A stretch of 64,000 nt of DNA, from the NCBI GenBank assembly GCA_015060405.1, contig SUYN01000005.1:62001-126000 (forward strand), read 5' to 3'. The notes under the pieces are model-generated. The model did no database searches. It worked only from the letters and a program-made list of their open reading frames with translations, and had not been told where the DNA came from. The position numbers and the translations under genes are program-made. Positions 8,191 through 17,163 of the stretch are shown here, piece by piece. Origin of the DNA: Bacteroidales bacterium (lineage in GTDB: Bacteria; Bacteroidota; Bacteroidia; Bacteroidales; UBA932). The first letter of the stretch is position 1; each line of letters begins with the position of its first letter.

Positions 8191-10551
8191 ATGAACAGAG
8201 AGAAGAATCGTGCAATCTGGATAATCATCGCGATGGGAATCATCGTGATATCGGGAGTAATCATTTCATTGACAATGACAAAGAAAGAAACAGACTTCAG
8301 CAGTGAAGGCCACATCGCCAGAAGCGACATCAGGATCGAAGACGGCATCATGACCCCGGAGGCGCTCCTGGCCTTCGGAAGGCTTTCAGACCCTCAGGTA
8401 AGCCCTGACGGTAAACACATCCTTTACGGAGTAAGCTACACTTCTACAGAAGAGAACAGAAGCGTACGCAGCCTGTATATATGCAATGCCGACGGTTCCG
8501 ACAACCGGATTCTCACGGAATTCGGGAAAAGCGTAAACAACGCAAGATGGAGCAGCGACGGCAGCCACATAGCCTTCCTCTATGGCGGCCAGATACACAC
8601 GGCACGCATATCCCATAAGAAAAGCGGCTGGAAGCTGTCCGGCATACGCAAGGTCAGCGACGTGAAGGGCGGCATAGGAGAATTCAAGCTTTCACCCGAC
8701 CAGACAAAGGTAATGTACATCAGCTATGTCAAGAGCCATGTGGACAAGCCGTCCGACATCTACGGTGACCTGGACAAAGCCACTGCCTACACCACTGACG
8801 ACCTGATGTACAGACACTGGGACCACACCGTGCTTGAGATTCCTCACACATTCGTGTCCGGCTTCAGCTTCAGCGGCTGCCGGGTCACCGATGCCGGATC
8901 CACCGACATCCTTGCGGGAGAATCCGGACTGTACGAGCTTCCTACCGAGCCTTTCGGAGGACTCGAGCAGCTCGACTGGAGCCCTGACGGAAGGTTCATA
9001 GCCTATTCCTGCCGCAAGCTTGAAGGAAAGAGATATGCATTCTCGACAGACACGGAGATATACATATATAATGTATCGACAGGAGAGACATCGGTCATCG
9101 ACATGAAAGGGGGATATGATACAGACCCCGTCTGGAGTCCTGACGGATCGAGGCTCGCATGGATCAGCATGGAGAGAGACGGATACGAAGCCGACAAGCA
9201 GAGGCTCATGGTGGCCTATGCAGACTGGAGCACCGTGGATGCGGAAGGTAAGGGACTCCCGGAATTCTGGGGCATCACAGACGTGACGGAATCCTTCCGC
9301 TACAACGCATCCGGCCCGGTGTGGGGAGAAGGTTCTGACGAGATCTTCTTTGCATCACTCGTGGAAGGCCTTCAGGGAATCTTCGTAGCCAAAGGCCCGT
9401 CTCCGGAGTCATCGGCTGCAGTCAGGGGCGCCCTCAAAGGCAAGATGACAGGCTGGGAGACCGTCCGCCTCACAGGGGAAGACATGTGGTACGACTTCGG
9501 TTCCCCATTCCACATCACCCGCTCCTCAGACAACGGCCTCACCCTTTACACCACATGGTGCAGCATGGACTTCCCTACCGAACTCGTCGCTGTAGGAATC
9601 AGACCGGACAGACAGACAAGCTATACTCAGATAACATTCGAGAACGAACACATCCTGAGTCAGCTCGCAGGGCACAGGACGGAAGCAAGACAGGTGAAGA
9701 CCGTTGATGGAAAGGACATGCTCACATGGGTACTTTATCCGCCGCACTTCGATCCTTCGAAGGAATATCCGGCAATAACCATATGCCTTGGAGGTCCGCA
9801 GGGAACCTTGAGCCAGGGATGGTCATACCGCTGGAACTACCGCCTCATGTCGGCCCAGGGCTATGTAGTCGTGCTTCCGAACAGACGCGGAACGACTGCC
9901 TTCGGACAGGAGTGGACAGAGCAGATATCCGGAGACTATCCGGGCCTGAACATGCAGGACTATCTCGCCGCAGCAAAGGAAGTCAAGGCGGAGCCATATG
10001 TGGGCAGGATGGCCGCATGCGGAGCAAGCTACGGCGGTTATTCCGTATATTACCTTTGCGGAACGCATGGAGATGTGTTCGACGCCTTCATAGCTCACGC
10101 AGGCATATTCAATGAAGAGCACATGTATATGACCACAGAAGAGATGTGGTTCCCGAACTTTGACAACGGAGGCTGCCACACGGCTGTAACAGATCCGCGC
10201 GTGGGCACACCGGAATGTCCTTCAGGTCCTGCCGGGGACGGAGTGACCTTCGGCGGAATCAAGCAGGGAGGCTCACCTTGGAGCAACGAGCCTAAGGCGG
10301 TAAGGCACTATGCTCTTTCTCCTCACAAGCTGGTGACACAATGGCACACTCCTCTGATGGTAATACACGGAGGCATGGACTACAGGGTTCCTGTCGACCA
10401 GGGTATGGCAGCCTACAATGCAGCCCAGATGATGGGAGTGCCGTCAAGACTGCTGATCTTCCCTGACGAGAACCACTGGATCCTCAAGCCGCAGAACGCC
10501 CTCATGTGGCACAGAGAGTACTTCAAATGGCTTGACCATTGGTGCAGATAG
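8191..10551 (+). CDS. Membrane-anchored S9 family prolyl oligopeptidase-type peptidase
   Basis: Serine peptidase of the DPP-IV/acylaminoacyl-peptidase group. Start at ATG 8191, 4 bp after the preceding stop, gives 786 residues. Residues 8-28 form one hydrophobic N-terminal segment, so the enzyme is probably anchored with the catalytic part in the periplasm. A beta-propeller follows with several SPDGxxxxY blades, then the alpha/beta-hydrolase domain. The catalytic triad is visible: Ser613 (GASYGGYS), Asp730 (GGMDYRVP), His762 (DENHWI). It is last gene of the recG-WYL transcript and is followed directly by a terminator. Confidence 0.92.
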   Translation: MNREKNRAIWIIIAMGIIVISGVIISLTMTKKETDFSSEGHIARSDIRIEDGIMTPEALLAFGRLSDPQVSPDGKHILYGVSYTSTEENRSVRSLYICNADGSDNRILTEFGKSVNNARWSSDGSHIAFLYGGQIHTARISHKKSGWKLSGIRKVSDVKGGIGEFKLSPDQTKVMYISYVKSHVDKPSDIYGDLDKATAYTTDDLMYRHWDHTVLEIPHTFVSGFSFSGCRVTDAGSTDILAGESGLYELPTEPFGGLEQLDWSPDGRFIAYSCRKLEGKRYAFSTDTEIYIYNVSTGETSVIDMKGGYDTDPVWSPDGSRLAWISMERDGYEADKQRLMVAYADWSTVDAEGKGLPEFWGITDVTESFRYNASGPVWGEGSDEIFFASLVEGLQGIFVAKGPSPESSAAVRGALKGKMTGWETVRLTGEDMWYDFGSPFHITRSSDNGLTLYTTWCSMDFPTELVAVGIRPDRQTSYTQITFENEHILSQLAGHRTEARQVKTVDGKDMLTWVLYPPHFDPSKEYPAITICLGGPQGTLSQGWSYRWNYRLMSAQGYVVVLPNRRGTTAFGQEWTEQISGDYPGLNMQDYLAAAKEVKAEPYVGRMAACGASYGGYSVYYLCGTHGDVFDAFIAHAGIFNEEHMYMTTEEMWFPNFDNGGCHTAVTDPRVGTPECPSGPAGDGVTFGGIKQGGSPWSNEPKAVRHYALSPHKLVTQWHTPLMVIHGGMDYRVPVDQGMAAYNAAQMMGVPSRLLIFPDENHWILKPQNALMWHREYFKWLDHWCR

Positions 10552-10557
10552 AAAAAG

Positions 10558-10599
10558 GAGAGCCTTCGCAACACAACGGTATGCGAAGGCTCTCTTTTT
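10558..10599. terminator. Bidirectional intrinsic terminator
   Basis: A 13-bp perfect stem (10558-10570 with 10582-10594), 11-nt loop, then a T run; an A run precedes the stem, so it works on both strands. It closes the S9 peptidase transcript and the opposing small gene at 10626-10778. Confidence 0.85.
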
Positions 10600-10625
10600 C
10601 CCAAAGGGGGGCCAAAGGCAGGTAT

Positions 10626-10778
10626 CTAATGCCTTCTGTCAGATTTGTCCTCTTCCACGAGAATACCTACGGCGTAGCATACACCCATCGTAAAGAGATG
10701 TCGCCAAAGGCCAAATAAGGCAATAGCCAGAAAAACCGTACCCAGGCAGAAACATGCCACTGAACAAATCTTTTCCAT
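10626..10778 (-). CDS. Small single-pass membrane protein (50 aa), unknown
   Basis: Reading the minus strand from ATG ending at 10778 gives a 50-residue protein ending in TAG at 10626. It begins MEKICSVACFCLGTVFLAIA, continues hydrophobic to about residue 40, and ends in a charged tail (EEDKSDRRH). The profile is that of a small inner-membrane protein with one long or two short membrane segments and three Cys. It is convergent with the S9 peptidase, and the shared terminator also works in its direction, which supports real transcription. No family was recognised. Without homologues, chance cannot be excluded. Confidence 0.45.
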   Translation of the reverse strand: MEKICSVACFCLGTVFLAIALFGLWRHLFTMGVCYAVGILVEEDKSDRRH

Positions 10779-10978
10779 AATACTTACACTACAAAATCAA
10801 GTCTACAATACATATCTTCTCTTCGTGCGGAATTTAACATCGATGCAATCAATTTTACATTTTTTGAAATATTCGCATCGCAATTCACACAATTTTTGCA
10901 TATTTTTCAAAATAAATAGTATATTTTTTCAAATTATACCTATATTTGTATCGCATTTCGATGATTGACTTTGCAAAT

Positions 10979-11049
10979 ATAACACCATTTGTGTAATATC
11001 CAATACTTATTATCGAAATTTAACACATTTTTTGTAATCTTTATAACAC
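10979..11049 (+). promoter_or_regulatory. Repeated operator-like sites upstream of the S24 repressor
   Basis: Two copies of TAACAC-N6-TGTAAT lie at 10980-10997 and 11021-11038, 41 bp apart (about four helical turns). A third half-site TAACAC lies at 11044-11049, just before the ATG. Each copy is an imperfect palindrome. Position and repetition suggest autoregulation by the adjacent repressor (inference). The rest of 10779-11056 is AT-rich and holds TAnnTTTG-like boxes on both strands (10941-10948 plus, 10974-10981 minus) but no gene. Confidence 0.45.
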
Positions 11050-11056
11050 AAAATAT

Positions 11057-11734
11057 ATGATACCGTATTCAATAATTGGATCGAGAATCAAAGAGTACTT
11101 CTCCGAGATCGGCATGTCGCAGCAGGAAGCTGCCTCCGTTCTCGGCGTCCAACAGGCCGCTGTCAGTAACCAGTTGAACGGCCGTCCCTTCGGAAAGAAC
11201 TCGGCAGCCAAGTGGAACAAGGCCTTCGGATTCAGAAAGATCTGGCTCATGACAGGCGAAGGACCCATGTTTGACACGCAGGCACACGAGGTAAGAGAGT
11301 ACTACCTTGAAGATCATCCCGAACTTAATCACGAGAACGACATCCCCGTCATCCCCGCAAGACTTTTCAGGGCTCCAGAAATTGACATCTACGAATATGT
11401 GAGCCAATCGCCAGCAGTCGAGAAACTGCCTCCTGTCCCTCACTTCCAGAAACACGACATGTTCGCCACCTGTCCCGGCGACGCAATGGCCCCACGCATC
11501 AAACGCGGCTATCTCATGGCCCTCCGCAGGGTTCCCAAGGACACAGTAATCATAAACGGAGACATCTACGCCGTCGACACGAAATCCAGCGGAATGTTCG
11601 TCAGAAGAATTATCTCCAACGAGAGTTCACTGACCTGCGTCTCGGAGAATCCCGAAACTTTCCCTACATTCGAGATTGAAAACGACGACGTCATCACGAT
11701 CTTCCGAGTTGTCGGCATCCTCATAAACATGTAA
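11057..11734 (+). CDS. XRE/S24-type repressor lacking the autocleavage dyad
   Basis: A 225-residue phage-repressor-like regulator. Residues 19-42 (MSQQEAASVLGVQQAAVSNQ) form an N-terminal helix-turn-helix; residues 135-225 form the LexA/CI C-terminal fold. In active S24 proteins a GDSM motif carries the nucleophile and a later Lys activates it. Here the motif is PGDAM with Ala at residue 143, and the Lys position is Arg (FVRRI, about 183). The protein should therefore dimerise but not self-cleave. It is monocistronic, with repeated operator-like sites upstream. Such genes are common as stand-alone regulators in Bacteroidales; no prophage genes surround this one. Confidence 0.8.
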   Translation: MIPYSIIGSRIKEYFSEIGMSQQEAASVLGVQQAAVSNQLNGRPFGKNSAAKWNKAFGFRKIWLMTGEGPMFDTQAHEVREYYLEDHPELNHENDIPVIPARLFRAPEIDIYEYVSQSPAVEKLPPVPHFQKHDMFATCPGDAMAPRIKRGYLMALRRVPKDTVIINGDIYAVDTKSSGMFVRRIISNESSLTCVSENPETFPTFEIENDDVITIFRVVGILINM

Positions 11735-11808
11735 AGAGACAGAAAGACAGCCGGTGTTCCCCCGGATGTGGATGTCACGCAGTGACAGTGGTTGAGGAAC
11801 AACATAAA

Positions 11809-11837
11809 GAAGGCTCCGAGCGTCGCTCGGAGCCTTC
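11809..11837. terminator. Hairpin between repressor gene and tRNA-Arg
   Basis: A 13-bp perfect GC-rich stem (11809-11821 with 11825-11837) and 3-nt loop. It stands between the convergent repressor gene and tRNA. The T tract is short on both sides (CTTCTTT on the minus strand), so termination is likely but not certain. Confidence 0.6.
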
Positions 11838-11845
11838 TTCGCCTG

Positions 11846-11917
11846 TACCCCCATGCGGAATCGAACCGCAACCGTCAGAACCGGAATCTGAAATTCTATC
11901 CATTAAACTATAGGGGC
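11846..11917 (-). tRNA. tRNA-Arg (anticodon CCG)
   Basis: The minus strand folds as a cloverleaf. The acceptor stem is GCCCCTA with TGGGGGT (two wobble pairs), the anticodon stem TCAGA/TCTGA closes the loop TTCCGGT with anticodon CCG, and the T stem TGCGG/CCGCA closes TTCGATT. It reads the Arg codon CGG. CCA is not encoded. A TAAATTTG -7 box lies 15 bp upstream. Confidence 0.93.
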
Positions 11918-11931
11918 GCTTGAAAGCGGTG

Positions 11932-11939
11932 CAAATTTA
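11932..11939 (-). promoter_or_regulatory. tRNA-Arg promoter -7 box
   Basis: Minus-strand TAAATTTG at 11932-11939. About 20 bp upstream lies a weak TTGT in place of TTTG. Spacing to the tRNA 5' end is 14 bp. Confidence 0.5.
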
Positions 11940-11990
11940 ATGATTTACTTCGATTTTGCCACAATATCTTCAAAAATTGAAAGTAATTCG

Positions 11991-11998
11991 TATTTTTG
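11991..11998 (+). promoter_or_regulatory. fabD promoter -7 box
   Basis: TATTTTTG at 11991-11998 matches TAnnTTTG; no good -33 element is seen. Predicted start near 12005, 17 nt before the fabD ATG. Confidence 0.45.
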
Positions 11999-12021
11999 TA
12001 TGAAACCAACACCGGACCACA

Positions 12022-12876
12022 ATGAAGAAGGCATATGTATTTCCCGGCCAGGGTTCCCAGTTCCCGGGAATGGCCAAGGATCTCTACGACACACACGAGA
12101 CAGCAAGGAGGATGATGGAAGAGGCGAACAGGATTCTGGGCTTCCGCATAACCGACATCATGTTCGACGGTCCGGCAGAAGACCTGAGACAGACCAAGGT
12201 CACCCAGCCCGCCATATTCATACACTCCGTCGTCCAGGCAGCATGTACGCCGGATTTCCGTCCTGACATGGCCGCCGGCCACTCCCTGGGAGAGTTTTCC
12301 GCCCTGGCAGCCACAGGATCCATCAGTTTTGAAGAAGGGCTGAAACTGGTTTCAGTCAGAGCAAGGGCCATGCAGAAGGCATGCGAGTCCACACCCGGAA
12401 CAATGGCGGCAGTCCTGGCTCTGCCTGCCGGAAGGATCGAAGAGATCTGCCTGAGCTGTGAAGGAATCGTCGTCGCCGCAAATTACAACTGCGACGGGCA
12501 GACTGTGATCTCCGGAGAAAGCAAAGCCGTGGAGGAAGCCTGCATGAAGATGAAGGAAGCCGGAGCAAGGCGCTGCCTCATCCTCCCTGTCGGAGGTGCG
12601 TTCCACTCCCCTCTCATGGAACCGGCCAGAGCGGAACTTGCCGCAGTCATCGAAAGGACAACGTTCAAGGCCCCGTCATGTCCCGTATACCAGAATGTCA
12701 CCGCCCTGCCTTACACAGACCCGGAGGAAATCAGGCGGAACCTCCTCTCTCAGCTGACCTCTCCTGTCAGATGGACACAGAGTGTCAGAAACATGGCAGC
12801 TGACGGAGCCGGAGAATTTCATGAAACAGGACCGGGAAAGGTTCTTCAAGGCCTCATCACCAAGATAATCGGATAA
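12022..12876 (+). CDS. fabD: Malonyl-CoA:ACP transacylase
   Basis: Transfers malonyl groups from CoA to acyl carrier protein, supplying fatty-acid elongation in the cytoplasm. The 284-residue protein starts with the family's FPGQGSQFPGM. It carries the nucleophile Ser88 in GHSLGE and His195 in GGAFHSPLM, and QPAIF and an Arg in the VRARAMQ segment are present. Length is normal. It is monocistronic here, separate from other fab genes; the Bacteroidota -7 box lies just upstream. Confidence 0.96.
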   Translation: MKKAYVFPGQGSQFPGMAKDLYDTHETARRMMEEANRILGFRITDIMFDGPAEDLRQTKVTQPAIFIHSVVQAACTPDFRPDMAAGHSLGEFSALAATGSISFEEGLKLVSVRARAMQKACESTPGTMAAVLALPAGRIEEICLSCEGIVVAANYNCDGQTVISGESKAVEEACMKMKEAGARRCLILPVGGAFHSPLMEPARAELAAVIERTTFKAPSCPVYQNVTALPYTDPEEIRRNLLSQLTSPVRWTQSVRNMAADGAGEFHETGPGKVLQGLITKIIG

Positions 12877-12926
12877 AGCCGAAAAAAAATCTCGCCATAT
12901 TCCTTAAATATTCAACAAATAATTCG

Positions 12927-12934
12927 TACTTTTG
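12927..12934 (+). promoter_or_regulatory. nifJ promoter -7 box
   Basis: TACTTTTG at 12927-12934 matches TAnnTTTG; the -33 element is not conserved. Leader of about 70 nt before the nifJ ATG. Confidence 0.45.
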
Positions 12935-13012
12935 TTGGATATTGGTTTTTTGTGCCTAAGGCACAGAAATAGTTGAGTCAACAAACAATAAACATAAAAA
13001 ACAGGTAAGAAT

Positions 13013-16000
13013 ATGGCAAACGAGAAAAAATTCGTCACTTGTGACGGTAACTGGGCCGCTGCGCACATTGCGTATCTTTTCAGCGAGCACGCAGCCATCT
13101 ACCCTATCACCCCATCTTCCACCATGGCGGAATATGTTGATGAATGGGCTGCCCAGGGCAAGAAGAACCTCTTTGGGGAAGTTGTGAAAGTTACTGAGAT
13201 GCAGAGCGAAGGTGGTGCAGCAGGTGCCGTACACGGTTCTCTCCAGGCTGGTGCGCTCACAACTACATTTACTGCATCACAGGGTCTCCTCCTTATGATC
13301 CCTAACATGTACAAGATTGCAGGCGAGATGCTTCCGACCGTATTCCACGTGTCAGCACGTGCCCTGGCATCGCACGCACTTTCAATCTTCGGAGACCATC
13401 AGGACGTGATGGCCTGCCGTCAGACAGGATTTGCAATGCTGGCATCGGCGTCTGTACAGGAAGCGCTCGACATGGCGGCAGTAGCTCATCTTTCCACCAT
13501 CAAGTCAAGCATTCCTTTCCTCCATTTCTTTGACGGCTTCCGCACATCTCACGAGATCCAGAAGATCGAGCTCATCGATGAGGCTGCCCTCAAGGACATG
13601 GTAAGCACAAAGTCTCTTGCAAGATTCAGAGGCAAGGCCCTTTCACCAGATTCACCGGTGACAAGAGGCACAGCACAGAACGGAGACGTATATTTCCAGG
13701 CACGCGAAGCATGCAACCAGTACTACGATGCAGTTCCTGACGTTGTCGCAAGATATATGGGCGAGATCAGCGAGCTCACAGGCCGCAACTACCGTCCTTT
13801 CGACTACTACGGAGATCCGGAAGCGGAGAACGTCATCGTTGCCATGGGTTCTGTCACAGAGACGATCAAGGAGACCATCGACTACCTCGCAGCTCAGGGA
13901 AAGAAGGTCGGAGTCCTCATCGTAAGGCTCTACAGACCATTCTCTGCAAAGTACTTTATGAAGGTCCTTCCGAAGAGTGTGAGAAGAATCGCCGTAATCG
14001 ACAGGACAAAGGAGCCGGGCTCACTCGGAGAGCCTCTCTACCTCGACATCAAGGCTCTCTTCCAGGGAATGGAGGACGCACCTCTTGTAATCGGCGGACG
14101 CTATGGCCTCTCTTCAAAGGACACGACTCCTGCGCAGATCGTCTCAATATACGAGAACCTCGAGCTTGCAGAGCCTAAGAACGGCTTCACAATCGGCATC
14201 GTCGACGATGTGACATTCAAGTCACTCCCTCTCAAGGAAGAATTCTCAATCGTCAAGCCGGGCACAACTGAGTGCAAGTTCTACGGACTCGGCTCTGACG
14301 GAACAGTGGGAGCAAACAAGAACACCATCAAGATCATCGGTGACAACACTCCTCTTTACTGCCAGGCCTATTTCGACTACGACTCAAAGAAGTCAGGCGG
14401 CTACACATGCTCTCACCTCCGTTTCGGAGAAGCTCCGATCAAGGCTCCATACCTTGTAGGAACTCCGGATTTCGTAGCATGCCACGTACCGTCATACCTT
14501 TCTAAATATGACGTTCTCAAGGGCATAAAGCAGAACGGTACCCTCCTGCTCAACAGTCTCTGGGACGAAGAAGAGACTCTCAAGAGGATTCCTGACCATG
14601 TAAAGGGAGTCATCGGCAGAAAGAACATCACCCTCTATATAATCAATGCGACAAAGATCGCTGCAGAGATCGGACTCGGCGGACGTACAAACACGATCCT
14701 CCAGTCAGCATTCTTCAAGATCACAGGCATCATTCCTTACGAGGAGGCAGTCGGCTACATGAAGAAGGCCATCGTGAAGAGCTACGGCAAGAAGGGTGAG
14801 CACATCGTGAACATGAACTACGCAGCTGTCGACAGAGGTGGAGAATATATAAAGGTAGAGATTCCTGCAGACTGGAAGGAGATCACAGCCAAGTTCGAGA
14901 ATCCGAACAAGGACCGTCTCGCACCTTCATTCGTGAAGGAGATTGCAGACGTGGTGAACGCACAGGCAGGTGACACTCTCCCGGTAAGCGCATTCAACGA
15001 ATATGTTGACGGAACCATTCCTGCAGGTACATCTGCATACGAGAAGAGAGGTATCGCAGTGAATGTTCCTGAATGGCAGGCTGAGAACTGTATCCAGTGC
15101 AACAGCTGTGCATTTGTCTGCCCTCACGCAGCAATCCGTCCGTTCCTTCTCACAGAAGAAGAGGCTGCAGACGCACCGGAAGGTCTTAAGCTTCAGGACG
15201 GAAAGGCTACATTCAAGGGCTACAAGTTCGCCCTCAGCGTATCTGTCCTCGACTGTACCGGTTGCGGCAACTGCGCAGACGTATGCCCTTCAAAGGTCAA
15301 GGCCCTCGTGATGAAGCCTCTCCAGAGCCAGGAGACAGAGCAGGCGAACTTCAACTACCTGCACTCACACATCGGCTACAAGGACGACGTACAGCCTAAG
15401 TCACAGAACGTCAAGAACGCACAGTTCGCACAGCCGCTCTTCGAGTTCTCAGGAGCCTGCGCAGGCTGCGGTGAGACTCCATACATCAAGACAATCACCC
15501 AGCTCTTCGGAGACCACATGATGATCGCCAACGCGACAGGCTGTTCATCTATCTACGGAGCTTCATTCCCTGCGTCACCTTACTGCAAGAATGCTGACGG
15601 ACACGGACCTGCATGGGCCAACTCACTCTTCGAGGACTTCTGCGAATTCGGTCTCGGAATGAAGGTCGGTTCAGACAGGGCACGAGAGACAGTGGCACGC
15701 CTGATGGAGGAAGGTCTTGCATGCACATGCTGCACTGACGAGATGAAGGCACTCTTTACCCAGTGGCTTGAAAACAAGATGGATCCGAAGGTGACCCGCG
15801 AGGTTGCAGACAAGCTCATCCCTCTCTGCGAGGGTTGCGGATGCGATGTATGCAAGGGCCTTGTAGAATACAAGACATTCATCCCTGCACGCAGCCAGTG
15901 GATCATCGGAGGTGACGGTGCAAGCTACGACATCGGATATGGCGGACTCGACCATGTGCTTGCATCAGGTGAGAATGTCAACATCCTCGTACTCGACACA

Positions 16001-16537
16001 GAGGTTTACTCGAACACCGGCGGACAGTCATCAAAGGCCACACCGGTAGGAGCGATCGCGAAGTTCGCGGCTTCAGGAAAGAGAGTACGCAAGAAAGACC
16101 TCGGAATGATGGCGATGAGCTACGGCTATGTATATGTAGCACAGGTTGCGATGGGCGCATCTCCTGCACAGTACTTCAACGCAATCAAGGAGGCTGAGGC
16201 ATACGACGGACCATCACTCGTGATCTGTTACGCGCCTTGTATCAACCATGGTCTCAAGGCTGGAATGGGTCTGAGCCAGAAGGAGGAGAAGCTCGCTGTA
16301 GAATGCGGTTACTGGCACCTGTACAGGTACAACCCTGCACTCGAAGGCACGGACAAGAATCCGTTCAGCCTTGACAGCAAGGAACCTGACTGGAGCAAGT
16401 TCCAGGACTTCCTGAAGGGTGAGGTACGATTCGCATCGCTCTACAAGATGTTCCCTGAGAGCGCGGCGGAACTTCTCCAGAAGACAGAGGAGTTTGCAAA
16501 GCTTCGTCTTGAGACTTACAAGAGACTCGCCAGATAA
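13013..16537 (+). CDS. nifJ: Pyruvate:ferredoxin (flavodoxin) oxidoreductase
   Basis: Converts pyruvate and CoA to acetyl-CoA and CO2, reducing ferredoxin; a central enzyme of anaerobic fermentation. The single 1174-residue chain has all fused domains: the pyruvate-binding N-terminus (YPITPSSTMAEYVDEW), the transketolase-like and EKR parts, and two 4Fe-4S clusters (CIQCNSCAFVCP about 693, CTGCGNCADVCP about 747). The proximal-cluster Cys of CAGCGETPY and the TPP site GDGASYDIGYGG (about 967) ending in VYSNTGGQ follow. Codons look strongly optimised, as in highly expressed genes. It overlaps the opposing LysR gene by 22 bp; a hairpin at 16555-16576 lies just past the stop. Confidence 0.97.
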   Translation: MANEKKFVTCDGNWAAAHIAYLFSEHAAIYPITPSSTMAEYVDEWAAQGKKNLFGEVVKVTEMQSEGGAAGAVHGSLQAGALTTTFTASQGLLLMIPNMYKIAGEMLPTVFHVSARALASHALSIFGDHQDVMACRQTGFAMLASASVQEALDMAAVAHLSTIKSSIPFLHFFDGFRTSHEIQKIELIDEAALKDMVSTKSLARFRGKALSPDSPVTRGTAQNGDVYFQAREACNQYYDAVPDVVARYMGEISELTGRNYRPFDYYGDPEAENVIVAMGSVTETIKETIDYLAAQGKKVGVLIVRLYRPFSAKYFMKVLPKSVRRIAVIDRTKEPGSLGEPLYLDIKALFQGMEDAPLVIGGRYGLSSKDTTPAQIVSIYENLELAEPKNGFTIGIVDDVTFKSLPLKEEFSIVKPGTTECKFYGLGSDGTVGANKNTIKIIGDNTPLYCQAYFDYDSKKSGGYTCSHLRFGEAPIKAPYLVGTPDFVACHVPSYLSKYDVLKGIKQNGTLLLNSLWDEEETLKRIPDHVKGVIGRKNITLYIINATKIAAEIGLGGRTNTILQSAFFKITGIIPYEEAVGYMKKAIVKSYGKKGEHIVNMNYAAVDRGGEYIKVEIPADWKEITAKFENPNKDRLAPSFVKEIADVVNAQAGDTLPVSAFNEYVDGTIPAGTSAYEKRGIAVNVPEWQAENCIQCNSCAFVCPHAAIRPFLLTEEEAADAPEGLKLQDGKATFKGYKFALSVSVLDCTGCGNCADVCPSKVKALVMKPLQSQETEQANFNYLHSHIGYKDDVQPKSQNVKNAQFAQPLFEFSGACAGCGETPYIKTITQLFGDHMMIANATGCSSIYGASFPASPYCKNADGHGPAWANSLFEDFCEFGLGMKVGSDRARETVARLMEEGLACTCCTDEMKALFTQWLENKMDPKVTREVADKLIPLCEGCGCDVCKGLVEYKTFIPARSQWIIGGDGASYDIGYGGLDHVLASGENVNILVLDTEVYSNTGGQSSKATPVGAIAKFAASGKRVRKKDLGMMAMSYGYVYVAQVAMGASPAQYFNAIKEAEAYDGPSLVICYAPCINHGLKAGMGLSQKEEKLAVECGYWHLYRYNPALEGTDKNPFSLDSKEPDWSKFQDFLKGEVRFASLYKMFPESAAELLQKTEEFAKLRLETYKRLAR

Positions 16538-17124
16538 TTCTTCATAAGTCGGCAGGCTTTCGTGCAGGCGAAAGCCGCTGACGGCTGAAAAAGGAGATCA
16601 AAATAAGTAATCTTTTCGTGGGTGGCTGCAAAGTCACCCATTTTCATTGCCGGGGAGACCGACATGCGGAGACGCAGGACTGCATCAGGATTCTGTTCGA
16701 ACGGGGACTCGGGAGCCTTCTCAAGAACAAGCCTCAGATCGGCGTCCTCAAAGAGCGCACGCTCTACTACAACGTCCGGATGCACCTTCAAGAAGGTCTC
16801 CAGTGCCGGCATGAAGACATACCTGAAGACTTCTTCAGTTGCCGAGACACGCACTTTGGCAGGAGTGACGGAAGAAAACATATTCCCGGCAGAAGAACAT
16901 GCGTCGAGGATATTGTGTACATATTTCATGAATACTTCACCCTGGGGTGTTAGCTGCACTTCTCCGCGAAGCCTGCTGAACAGCTTCACTCCGGTCATCT
17001 TCTCAAGATCGGCAACGTTCTGGCTGATAGCCGGCTGGGTGACTCCCAATCTGGCGGCCGCTTTGGTAAAGCTTCCTTCTTCGGCCACCGCTACAAAGAC
17101 TTTAAGTCTGAAATCCTCGAACAT
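16516..17124 (-). CDS. Short LysR-family transcriptional regulator
   Basis: Residues 1-60 form a classical LysR winged helix (LKVFVAVAEEGSFTKAAARLGVTQPAISQNVADLE). The rest is a shortened effector region of only about 130 residues; full LysR proteins have about 300. Start chosen at ATG ending at 17124 because a TATATTTG -7 box at 17143-17150 lies upstream of it and would fall inside a longer reading. The gene ends inside the 3' end of nifJ. It may be a genuine short subfamily or a C-terminally truncated copy. It is divergent from the M16 protease, so it may regulate that gene. Confidence 0.8.
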   Translation of the reverse strand: MFEDFRLKVFVAVAEEGSFTKAAARLGVTQPAISQNVADLEKMTGVKLFSRLRGEVQLTPQGEVFMKYVHNILDACSSAGNMFSSVTPAKVRVSATEEVFRYVFMPALETFLKVHPDVVVERALFEDADLRLVLEKAPESPFEQNPDAVLRLRMSVSPAMKMGDFAATHEKITYFDLLFQPSAAFACTKACRLMKNYLASLL

Positions 17125-17142
17125 AAAAACGTAAATTTTGTA

Positions 17143-17150
17143 CAAATATA
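17143..17150 (-). promoter_or_regulatory. LysR gene -7 box
   Basis: Minus-strand TATATTTG at 17143-17150; predicted start near 17136, 12 nt before the chosen ATG. It lies back-to-back with the plus-strand box at 17164-17171. Confidence 0.5.
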
Positions 17151-17163
17151 GAAAACTACTTCG

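Noticed and set aside
11057..11734. Prophage region around the S24 repressor
   Set aside because: No integrase, structural or lysis genes nearby; neighbours are core genes.
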